Origin: Planctomycetota bacterium | GTDB lineage: Bacteria; Planctomycetota; Phycisphaerae; Phycisphaerales; SM1A02 | DNA: 45,025 nucleotides | Assembly: GCA_016873255.1 (NCBI GenBank) | Contig: VGXR01000015.1 | Coordinates: 1 to 45,025 of the forward strand | Direction: 5' to 3' | Shown: piece by piece, positions 1 through 6,755 of the stretch | Position numbering within the stretch: the first letter of the stretch is position 1 | Layout: every line of letters starts with the position of its first letter | Notes under the pieces: generated by a model | What the model was told of the DNA's origin: nothing | The model's input: only the letters and a program-made list of their open reading frames with translations | Databases searched by the model: none | Translations under genes and position numbers: made by a program

Positions 1-923
1 GCAACTCCGTCTGGGGCGTCTACGCGAGCGGCAGCACGATCTACGCGGCGACGAATAACGGCTTGAGCGTCTCCTCGAACGGCGGTACGAACTGGACCAA
101 CTACACCACTGCCAACGGGCTCGGGAGCAACACCGTCCGCGGCGTCTACGCGAGCGGCAGCACGATCTACGCGGCGACGAATGGCGGCTTGAGCGTCTCC
201 TCGGACGGCGGCGGGAGCTGGACCAACTACACCACTGCCAACGGGCTCGGGAGCAACACCGCCCGCGGCGTCTACGCGAGCGGCAGCATGATCTACGCGG
301 CGACGTTTGGCGGCTTGAGCGTCTCCTCGAACGGCGGTACGAACTGGACCAACTACACCATGGCCAACGGGCTCGGGGGCAACCTCGTCTCCGGCGTCTA
401 CGCGAGCGGCAGCACGATCTACGCGGCGACGCTCGGTGAGTTCCTTGGCAGTGGCGGCGGCTTGAGCGTCTCCTCGAATGGCGGTACGAACTGGACCAAC
501 TACACCACTGCCAACGGGCTCGGGAGCGACATATTGGGCGTCTACGCGAGCGGCAGCACGATCTACGCGGCGACGCTTGGCGGCTTGAGCGTCTCCTCGA
601 ACGGCGGTACGAACTGGACCACCTACAAAGCTGCCAACGGGCTCGGGAGCAACACCGTCTGGGGCGTCTACGCGAGCGGCAGCACGATCTACGCGGCGAC
701 GAATAACGGCTTGAGCGTCTCCTCGAACGGCGGTACGAACTGGACCAACTACACCACTGCCAACGGGCTCGGGAGCAACAGCGTCCGCGGCGTCTACGCG
801 AGCGGCAGCATGATCTACGCGGCGACGTTTGGCGGCGGCTTGAGCGTTGGCGTTGTCCCCGCCCCCGGCGCGGTCGCGCTCCTGGGCGCGGCAGGCCTCG
901 TCGGCTTGCGCCGCCGCCGCTGA
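1..923 (+). CDS. Secreted Asp-box/propeller repeat protein with PEP-CTERM-like tail (5' partial)
   Basis: The frame is open from base 3, so the N-terminus lies outside the window; the TTG at 63 is a repeat-internal codon, not a credible start. About six copies of a 42-residue unit follow (starts at 63, 189, 315, 462, 585 and 711). Each contains an Asp-box-like SxxGGTNWT turn, an ANGLGSN segment like those in two-component-regulator propellers, and VYASGSTIYAAT strands. Such repeats normally form blades of a beta-propeller. One copy has a 7-residue insert (near 440-460) and one lacks a residue. The protein ends VPAPGAVALLGAAGLVGL plus RRRR, a PEP-CTERM-like sorting tail (proline motif, membrane span, arginines) used for export and cell-surface processing. 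No catalytic residues are visible. The role is unknown; surface binding is an inference. Confidence 0.85.
   Translation, partial: NSVWGVYASGSTIYAATNNGLSVSSNGGTNWTNYTTANGLGSNTVRGVYASGSTIYAATNGGLSVSSDGGGSWTNYTTANGLGSNTARGVYASGSMIYAATFGGLSVSSNGGTNWTNYTMANGLGGNLVSGVYASGSTIYAATLGEFLGSGGGLSVSSNGGTNWTNYTTANGLGSDILGVYASGSTIYAATLGGLSVSSNGGTNWTTYKAANGLGSNTVWGVYASGSTIYAATNNGLSVSSNGGTNWTNYTTANGLGSNSVRGVYASGSMIYAATFGGGLSVGVVPAPGAVALLGAAGLVGLRRRR
63..839 (+). repeat. Tandem 126-bp coding repeats, about six copies
   Basis: Units begin with ttgagcgtctcctcg at 63, 189, 315, 462, 585 and 711 with spacings of 126, 126, 147, 123, 126 and 129 bases. All spacings are multiples of three, so the protein frame is preserved. 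Copies are nearly identical at the DNA level, including synonymous positions, which points to recent duplication or ongoing gene conversion. The bases before 63 are the end of a further copy, so the array extends beyond the window. Confidence 0.95.
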
Positions 924-970
924 CACTCCCCTCGCGCATCTCCGCCGGCTCGTGGCCGGCGACCACACCT

Positions 971-1012
971 CTCGCCGTGTCGCCCTCGGGCGGCGCGGCG
1001 AGGTTTTCATTT
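971..1012 (+). terminator. Intrinsic terminator after the repeat protein
   Basis: CTCGCCG at 971-977 pairs with CGGCGAG at 996-1002. An inner stem CGCC/GGCG closes a CTCG tetraloop. The stem is followed directly by the T-rich run gttttcattt. It lies about 50 bases after the stop codon, as expected for the end of this transcript. Confidence 0.8.
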
Positions 1013-1533
1013 GGGGCTGTCGTTGCTTTCCAGCGGCGGCGATGCGTCGCGTGTGCTTTTTTGGACTGCCATGCTGGCAGGCTCGGTGAGTGGCACGAGC
1101 GGTGAAACAGCCGGTCGTGCTCGTGAAGTGGTACCGGGCCGTGTCGTGATGTAGGGCCGCGACGCCCAAGCCCATCCATTCGCCCCCGGCTCTGCGATAC
1201 TGCGTCCAGCCACCCTTCGCGCTCGAGCGGCTCTCAACTGATGCCTGTGTGAAGCCATCCAAGCCATGCAGGCGCATCAGGACAGCCTTTCGTACTGGAA
1301 CCGGCAGCGAGTGCAATTGTCGGATCACTCGCTCCAACTGGGCAAGATCTGGGCAAGATCGCCTTGGGTAAGTACCCCCCAAGATGGAGTCGCGCAAGCG
1401 GTTTCCGTCAACCCATAGCCAACAGGCCCGAGACCCCGTGGGATACGGCAAGGTGTTCGAGCCCGGTCAGGTCCATTGGCGACGGCCGGCCCCGCGGCTG
1501 GCCGATCGCGCCTTTGGGTTGGATCGAGCGCGC

Positions 1534-1539
1534 TAGCCT
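1534..1539 (+). promoter_or_regulatory. -10 hexamer TAGCCT, 8 nt before gabD ATG
   Basis: TAGCCT fits TANNNT and ends 8 bases before the ATG at 1548, so transcription would start at or near the start codon (leaderless). No Shine-Dalgarno site is seen. Confidence 0.5.
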
Positions 1540-1547
1540 CCGCGCCC

Positions 1548-2987
1548 ATGCACACCAACTGCTTCATCGGCGGCGCGTTCGTGCCTGCTTCGTCGGGCCG
1601 GACGTTCACGGTGCGCAACCCGGCCAACGATGCCGCGGTCGCCGAGGTGGCCGACGGCGGCGCGGCCGACGCCCGCGCGGCGGTGGCGGCCGCGGCAGCG
1701 GCGTTCCCGGCGTGGAAGTCGACGGCCGCCATCGAGCGCGCGAAGCCGCTGCGGCGCCTGACGGAACTGATGCACCGCGACGCGGAGCGCCTCGCCGACC
1801 TCTGCAGCCAGGAGTGCGGCAAGCCCCTGGCCGAGGCGCGCACCGAGGTGGCCTACGGTGCCAGCTTCCTCGAGTGGTACGCCGAGGAAGGCAAGCGCGT
1901 CTACGGCGAGACGATCCCCGCGTCGGACCCCGCGAAGCGCCTGCTCGTCCTGCGCCGTCCGTGCGGTGCGGCGGCCGCCATCACGCCGTGGAACTTCCCG
2001 ATCGCCATGGTCACCCGCAAGATGGGCCCCGCGCTCGCGGCCGGCTGCACGCAGGTGGTGAAGCCCGCCGAGCAGACGCCTCTCTCGGCGCTCGCCATCG
2101 CCGCGCTCGCCGCCGAGGCGGGCCTCCCCGCAGGCGTCCTGAACGTGGTACCGGGCATGGACGCGCCGGCGATCGCCGCGTGCTTCTTCGACAACCTGCA
2201 CGTGCGCCATGTGAGCTTCACGGGCAGCACCGAGGTGGGGCGAATCCTGCTGCGCCAGAGCGCTGACAACGTGGTGCGGGTATCGCTGGAGCTCGGCGGG
2301 CACGCGCCGTTCATCGTGTTCGATGACGCAGACCTCGACGCCGCGGTGGCGGGCGCGATGGCGAGCAAGTTCAGGAACGCCGGGCAGACCTGCGTGTGCG
2401 CCAACCGCTTCCTCGTGCAGCGTGGCGTGCACGATGCGTTCGTCGAGCGGCTCACGGCGGCGGTCGGAGCGCTGAAGGTCGGCGACGGCCGCGCCGCGGG
2501 CACGCAGGTCGGCCCGATGATCGACGATGCGGGCGTGGCGAAGGTCGAGGCGCACGTGGCGGACGCGGTGGCGCACGGCGCGCAGGTGCGCACCGGCGGC
2601 ACGCGCGCGCAGGTACCGGGCGGTTCCTCGCGCTTCTTCGCGCCCACCGTGCTCTCGGGCGTCACGCCCTCGATGCGCTGCTTCAGGGAAGAGACGTTCG
2701 GCCCCGTGGCGCCGGTGTGCGCTTTCGAGACGGAGTCCGACGCGCTCCGCATGGCCAACGACACCCCGTATGGCCTGGCGGGCTACCTGTACACCCGCGA
2801 CGGCGCACGCATCATGCGCATGGCCGAGGAACTGCAGTACGGCATCGTCGGCGTGAACGATCCATTGCCCGCCACCGCGCAGGCGCCCTTCGGTGGCGTG
2901 AAGCACAGCGGCCTCGGGCGCGAGGGCGGCCACCAGGGGATCGAGGAGTACCTCGACCTGCGGTACGTCAGCTGGCGCGTGGGGTGA
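1548..2987 (+). CDS. gabD: NAD(P)-dependent succinate-semialdehyde dehydrogenase
   Basis: This is a 479-residue aldehyde dehydrogenase that oxidises succinate semialdehyde to succinate, the last step of the GABA shunt; it is cytoplasmic. The coenzyme-binding segment TPWNFPIAM, the KPAEQTPLSALA segment, the catalytic glutamate E248 in LELGGHAPF and the nucleophile C282 in GQTCVCANR are all present. The run ELGGxAPFIVFDDADLDAA and the end APFGGVKHSGLGREGG are close to enterobacterial GabD, and the length matches the family. The ATG at 1548 is preferred over an in-frame start at 1476 because homology begins there (NCFIGGAFV) and the -10 hexamer lies just before it. The gene stands alone, convergent with mscL (12-base gap). 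Substrate assignment is by family resemblance; another short-chain semialdehyde is possible. Confidence 0.9.
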   Translation: MHTNCFIGGAFVPASSGRTFTVRNPANDAAVAEVADGGAADARAAVAAAAAAFPAWKSTAAIERAKPLRRLTELMHRDAERLADLCSQECGKPLAEARTEVAYGASFLEWYAEEGKRVYGETIPASDPAKRLLVLRRPCGAAAAITPWNFPIAMVTRKMGPALAAGCTQVVKPAEQTPLSALAIAALAAEAGLPAGVLNVVPGMDAPAIAACFFDNLHVRHVSFTGSTEVGRILLRQSADNVVRVSLELGGHAPFIVFDDADLDAAVAGAMASKFRNAGQTCVCANRFLVQRGVHDAFVERLTAAVGALKVGDGRAAGTQVGPMIDDAGVAKVEAHVADAVAHGAQVRTGGTRAQVPGGSSRFFAPTVLSGVTPSMRCFREETFGPVAPVCAFETESDALRMANDTPYGLAGYLYTRDGARIMRMAEELQYGIVGVNDPLPATAQAPFGGVKHSGLGREGGHQGIEEYLDLRYVSWRVG

Positions 2988-2999
2988 GCGCGCGGCGCC

Positions 3000-3434
3000 T
3001 CAGGACTTCGGCTTGTAGTCGGTGAGTCCCGCGGCGCCGGCCACGCGGTCGGTGGCCCTCTCGGCGATCGCGGTCAGCTTCCTCAGCTCCTCGAGGTCGC
3101 GCAGCGACGAGAGCTTGTTGATGAACCTGATCGCGATGAAAACGCTGAAGGCGATGATCAGGAACTGGATCACCGTGTCCAGGAACGTGCCGTACTTGAT
3201 GGCAACCGCGGCCTGCGCGGCGACGCCGTCCTTCGCCTCGACGGCGGGCTTGATGATCCACTGCAGCTCGTTGAAGTTCACGCCGCCGATGGCCCAGCCG
3301 AGCGGGGGCATGAAGATGTCGGTGACGATCGAGTTGACGACCTTGCCGAACGCGGCGCCGATGATCACGCCGACGGCGAGGTCGAGTGCGTTGCCCTTGA
3401 CCGCGAAGTCCGTGAATTCCTTGATGAAGCCCAT
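3000..3434 (-). CDS. mscL: Large-conductance mechanosensitive channel MscL
   Basis: This inner-membrane channel opens on membrane tension and releases solutes during osmotic downshock. The 144-residue length is typical. The N-terminal amphipathic helix MGFIKEFTDFAVKGN is followed by TM1 with the pore-lining run DLAVGVIIGAAFGKVV (about residues 18-45). Then come an extracytoplasmic loop and TM2, DTVIQFLIIAFSVFIAI (about 86-106), and a charged C-terminal helix with DLEELRKL. The start is supported by an AAGGA Shine-Dalgarno sequence about 9 bases upstream. The gene diverges from the receptor gene at 3505, with 70 bases between them. Confidence 0.96.
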   Translation of the reverse strand: MGFIKEFTDFAVKGNALDLAVGVIIGAAFGKVVNSIVTDIFMPPLGWAIGGVNFNELQWIIKPAVEAKDGVAAQAAVAIKYGTFLDTVIQFLIIAFSVFIAIRFINKLSSLRDLEELRKLTAIAERATDRVAGAAGLTDYKPKS

Positions 3435-3469
3435 GGCTGGTCCTTGGTTGGATGGCGTTCCGGGCGCGG

Positions 3470-3475
3470 AGCGTA
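3470..3475 (-). promoter_or_regulatory. Possible mscL -10 hexamer (TACGCT on minus strand)
   Basis: TACGCT on the minus strand lies 35 bases before the mscL ATG. It would leave a short leader containing the AAGGA ribosome-binding site. Weak on its own. Confidence 0.3.
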
Positions 3476-3492
3476 TCGCGGCCGCCCTGCCC

Positions 3493-3498
3493 TAGCAT
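3493..3498 (+). promoter_or_regulatory. -10 hexamer TAGCAT, 6 nt before GTG start
   Basis: TAGCAT ends 6 bases before the GTG at 3505, the spacing expected for a leaderless transcript. Confidence 0.45.
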
Positions 3499-3504
3499 GG
3501 CTCC

Positions 3505-5118
3505 GTGCGCATCCGCACCACCATGGCCCTGGCCCACCTCGGCACCGTCACCGCGCTGACCGCCGCGATCGGCCTGACCGCGTGGCGGACCGCCGGCGAG
3601 CGACTCACCGCCGCCGCCAAGCGCGAGGCGGTGGCCTGCGCGGAGGCGGCCGCCATGGCGGTCGACCAGGCTGCGCACGCGCGCGCGCGCATCGCCGCCG
3701 ACTGGAAGGCACCCGACTACATGGCGGTGGAGACGCGACTGCGCGCACTGCGCGATGCGTGGCGGTCGGCCGGCATCCCCGTGCGCTTCGTCTTCACGCT
3801 TGTGCCCAACGCGGGCGCGAAGGCGGGTGCGCTCTACTGCGTCGATGCCGAGGAAACCGGGCCCGACAAGTCCAAGCCCGGCGAGGAGATTCGCTTCTTC
3901 GAGCGCGACGGCGGTGCCGTCGACTGGGGCGTGGCCGCGGGGATCCGGTACACGGACGCCTACGGCACCTTCGTGAGCGGCTTCGCGCCCGCCCGAGACG
4001 CCGACGGGAACATCGCGCTGGTGGCGGGCGTCGACCTCGACGCCACGCTCCTCGACGAGGAGGCGCTGGCCACGGCATGGCAGAGCGCATGGCCGGTGGC
4101 CGCGCTGGGGCTGGCGCTGCTCTGGCCGGTCGCGCGCATCTCGCGGAGGGTGGCGGCGCCGGTGGAGGCGCTCGAGGCCACCGCCGAGCGCCTGGCGAGC
4201 GGCGAGCCGCTGGGTACCGCGGCCATGCGCGGTGCGGGCGGCACGTCGGCCGTGGAGATCGCCCTCACCGACATGCGGCGGACGATCGATGCCTCGGCCC
4301 AGGCCGCGGCGTCGATGGCCGACTCCTGCGCGCGCCTGGAGCCTCGCCTGCGCGAGCGCCTGGCCGAGGCGCAGGAGGCGGCGCGGCGGTGCGAGGAGTC
4401 CGCCCGCCGAGCGGCGCGCGCCGGCGAGCGCGCCCGCGCGTTCGGCAGCGGAGCCCGCGAAGCCGACGACGATGTGCGCGCCACCGTCGAGTGCAGCGCC
4501 AACGCGCTGGGCGAGGTGGTGCAGATCGACGCGGGCGTGCAGGCCGTGATCGTTCGCGGCCGGGACCTGGCGGAGCACCTTGAGGCCATGCGCGGCCGCG
4601 CCGCCACCGTCGACGCCGCGCTCGAGGCGATGGTGCAGGTGGCAAACCGCTCGAGCGTGCTCAGCCTCAACGCGGAGATCGAGGCATCGCAGGCAGGCGA
4701 CGCCGGGCGCGGCTTCGCGGTGGTGGCGCGCGAGATCCGGCGCCTTGCCGAGCAGGCGGCCGCCAACAGCATGGAGATCGAGCGCAACGTGCGCGCGCTC
4801 CACGACGCGCTCGAGGCGGGCCGGCGCGCGACCGCCGAGTTCGGGAGGGCCGCGGCCGAGGCCAGCGCGCGTTCATCCCGCCTCTCGACCGCCATGGCGG
4901 AGGGGGCGCAGCGCATCGAGGCGCTCGGACCGAGGCTGCGGACGCTCGGCGAGGACGGCAACCTGCTGCGCCGCGAGGGCGAGGAGATCGCCGAAGAGGT
5001 GCGCAAGGCGCACGACGACGCGCTGGCCGTGGCCAAGTTCCTCGAGACGGCCGCACCGACCGTGGCCGAGCTCGGGCGCCAGGCCGCCGGGCTGCGCGAC
5101 GCCGCCGCCCGGCGCTGA
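3505..5118 (+). CDS. Methyl-accepting chemotaxis-type transmembrane receptor
   Basis: This 537-residue sensor is predicted to span the inner membrane. A first membrane helix lies at about residues 7-25. An extracytoplasmic sensing region (about 26-193) contains a Cache/PAS-like stretch, GTFVSGFAPARDADGNIALV. A second helix lies at about 194-213, followed by a HAMP-like linker (RISRRVAAPVEALEATAERL) and a long alpha-helical signalling region. The hairpin tip at about 386-402, LSLNAEIEASQAGDAGR then GFAVVA, is the conserved CheA/CheW-contact region of methyl-accepting proteins. The GTG start is chosen because of the hexamer six bases before it; an in-frame ATG at 3523 is the alternative. No chemotaxis genes lie nearby, so its partner and ligand are unknown. 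Confidence 0.85.
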   Translation: MRIRTTMALAHLGTVTALTAAIGLTAWRTAGERLTAAAKREAVACAEAAAMAVDQAAHARARIAADWKAPDYMAVETRLRALRDAWRSAGIPVRFVFTLVPNAGAKAGALYCVDAEETGPDKSKPGEEIRFFERDGGAVDWGVAAGIRYTDAYGTFVSGFAPARDADGNIALVAGVDLDATLLDEEALATAWQSAWPVAALGLALLWPVARISRRVAAPVEALEATAERLASGEPLGTAAMRGAGGTSAVEIALTDMRRTIDASAQAAASMADSCARLEPRLRERLAEAQEAARRCEESARRAARAGERARAFGSGAREADDDVRATVECSANALGEVVQIDAGVQAVIVRGRDLAEHLEAMRGRAATVDAALEAMVQVANRSSVLSLNAEIEASQAGDAGRGFAVVAREIRRLAEQAAANSMEIERNVRALHDALEAGRRATAEFGRAAAEASARSSRLSTAMAEGAQRIEALGPRLRTLGEDGNLLRREGEEIAEEVRKAHDDALAVAKFLETAAPTVAELGRQAAGLRDAAARR

Positions 5119-5157
5119 GCCCGCATCCGCGCCCGCGCAGCGAATGTCGTCGCCCCC

Positions 5158-5163
5158 TACCAT
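5158..5163 (+). promoter_or_regulatory. fumC -10 hexamer TACCAT with Shine-Dalgarno leader
   Basis: TACCAT ends 24 bases before the fumC ATG. Between them lies GAGGAGCGAAG, with AGGAG at 5175-5179, a good ribosome-binding site about 8 bases before the start. This is a led transcript, unlike most promoters here. Confidence 0.5.
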
Positions 5164-5187
5164 GTTCGCCCTCGAGGAGCGAAGAAC

Positions 5188-6666
5188 ATGGCCAAGCGAA
5201 CGCAGCGCGCCGCACGCGGCGCCACCACGGCAAAGACCCGCATCGAGTCGGACAGCATGGGCCAGATGACGGTGCCCGCGGACGTGCTCTACGGGGCCAC
5301 CACGCAGCGCGCGGTGCTCAACTTCCCGGTGAGCGGCCGCACGGTGCCGCCGCAGGTGATCGCCGCGTACTTCGAGCTGAAGCGCGCCTGCGCGCAGGCC
5401 AACCTCCGCCTGAAGGAGCTGCCGCGCGACAAGGCCGGCGCCATCGTCGCGGCCTGCGAGCGCCTCGTCGAGGACTTCGCCGACCGCCGCGCCGAGGTCA
5501 TGCGCCACTTCCCGATCGACGTCTACCAGACGGGCTCGGGCACCAGCACCAACATGAACGTGAACGAGGTGATCGCCAACACCGCGAGCGTGCTGCGCGG
5601 CAGGGCGATCGGCTCGAAGGACCCCCTGCACCCCAACGACCACGTCAACTGCGGGCAGAGCTCCAACGACACCTTTCCCACCGCCATGCAGGTGGCGGGC
5701 GCGGTGGCGATCGACCGGCACCTGCTGCCCGCGCTGCGGCGCCTGCACAAGTCGCTGGCCGCCAAGGCCCGCGCATGGGACCGCCACGTGAAGATCGGCC
5801 GCACGCACCTGATGGATGCCACGCCCATCCGCGTGGGACAGGAGTTCGGCGGCTACGCGGCCGCGGTCGAGTACGCGGTGGCCCGCGCGGAGCGCGCCCG
5901 CGACGTGCTCGCCGGCAACCTGCCGATCGGCGGCACCGCCGTGGGCACCGGCATCAACGCCAACCCGCGCTTCGGCCGGACGGTGTCGGCGATCCTCTCC
6001 AAGGAGCTGGGCATCGCCTTCCGCGAGGCGGGGAACCACTTCGAGGCCCAGGCCACGCGCGACTGCGTGGTGGAGGCGAGCGGGCTCCTCAAGACGATCG
6101 CGGTGAGCCTCTCCAAGGTGGCCAACGACATCCGCTGGATGGGGAGCGGCCCGCGCTGCGGGCTCGGCGAGCTGAACCTGCCCGCGACGCAGCCGGGCTC
6201 GAGCATCATGCCGGGCAAGGTGAACCCCGTGATCTGCGAGAGCGTGATCATGGTGGCGTGCCGCGTCGCGGGCAACGACGCCAGCATCACCATCGGCGGC
6301 TTCGGCGGCGTGGGCAGCCTGCTCGAGCTGAACGTGGCCATGCCGCTGATCGCCAACGACCTGTGCGAGTCGATCGAGCTGCTCGCGAACGCGTCGGACA
6401 TGTTCCGCGAGAAGTGCATCGATGGCCTCGAGCTGCGCCCCGATGCCACGCAGACCGTGGAGCGCAGCCTGATGATGGTGACGAGCCTCGCGCCGGTCAT
6501 CGGCTACGACAACGCCGCCAAGGCCGCCAAGGAGGCGTACAAGAGCGGCGAGACCATCCGCGCCTACGTGCTGCGCAACAGGCTGGTGGAGCCGAAGGCG
6601 CTCGACCGCCTGCTCGACCCGGCGGCGATGACCAGGCCGGGCGGCAAGGGCCCCGGCGGCGGGTGA
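5188..6666 (+). CDS. fumC: Class II fumarate hydratase
   Basis: It reversibly hydrates fumarate to malate in the TCA cycle; iron-free, homotetrameric and cytoplasmic. The protein has 492 residues, slightly longer than the usual 460-470 because of a basic N-terminal extension (MAKRTQRAARGATTAKT). Signature segments are all present: GSGTSTNMNVNEVIAN, the substrate-binding CGQSSNDTFPTAMQ, GRTHLMDATP and the mobile-loop signature GSSIMPGKVNP with the serine pair at 338-339. The ATG at 5188 is supported by AGGAG just upstream. Argininosuccinate lyase and aspartase share the fold, but the motif detail (LYGATTQRAVLNFPVSG) fits fumarase. Confidence 0.96.
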   Translation: MAKRTQRAARGATTAKTRIESDSMGQMTVPADVLYGATTQRAVLNFPVSGRTVPPQVIAAYFELKRACAQANLRLKELPRDKAGAIVAACERLVEDFADRRAEVMRHFPIDVYQTGSGTSTNMNVNEVIANTASVLRGRAIGSKDPLHPNDHVNCGQSSNDTFPTAMQVAGAVAIDRHLLPALRRLHKSLAAKARAWDRHVKIGRTHLMDATPIRVGQEFGGYAAAVEYAVARAERARDVLAGNLPIGGTAVGTGINANPRFGRTVSAILSKELGIAFREAGNHFEAQATRDCVVEASGLLKTIAVSLSKVANDIRWMGSGPRCGLGELNLPATQPGSSIMPGKVNPVICESVIMVACRVAGNDASITIGGFGGVGSLLELNVAMPLIANDLCESIELLANASDMFREKCIDGLELRPDATQTVERSLMMVTSLAPVIGYDNAAKAAKEAYKSGETIRAYVLRNRLVEPKALDRLLDPAAMTRPGGKGPGGG

Positions 6667-6687
6667 CGGCGCGGGGGGGGCGCAGGT

Positions 6688-6704
6688 CGGATTTCGGAAA
6701 TCCG
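6688..6704. promoter_or_regulatory. Perfect hairpin between fumC and the GH57-like gene
   Basis: CGGATTT and AAATCCG form a 7-bp stem with a 3-base loop 22 bases after the fumC stop. There is no T-run, so it is a poor intrinsic terminator. It may be a transcript-end structure or a protein-binding palindrome. Confidence 0.4.
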
Positions 6705-6755
6705 GCCCGGTACGCGCGCTCGATTTCCGCGGTCACGCCGCATACTGACGGGGTC

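Larger units (their letters stand above)
924..1547. other. Gene-free stretch between the repeat protein and gabD
   Basis: This stretch holds a 6-bp hairpin at 944-960, a strong terminator at 971-1012 and the gabD -10 hexamer at 1534-1539. Open frames here (for example 1007-1267 minus) show no recognisable protein features and no convincing start. A short direct repeat, tgggcaagatc, occurs twice near 1340-1362. I see no RNA gene and nothing else in it. Confidence 0.6.

Noticed and set aside
1048-1083. Second terminator in the gene-free stretch (CTGCCA/TGGCAG hairpin near a T-run)
   Set aside because: The T-run precedes the stem on the plus strand and reads as A on the minus strand, so it fits neither direction.
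1007-1267. An 86-codon minus-strand frame in the gene-free stretch
   Set aside because: It overlaps the end of the terminator, has no ribosome-binding site or upstream hexamer, and shows no protein features.
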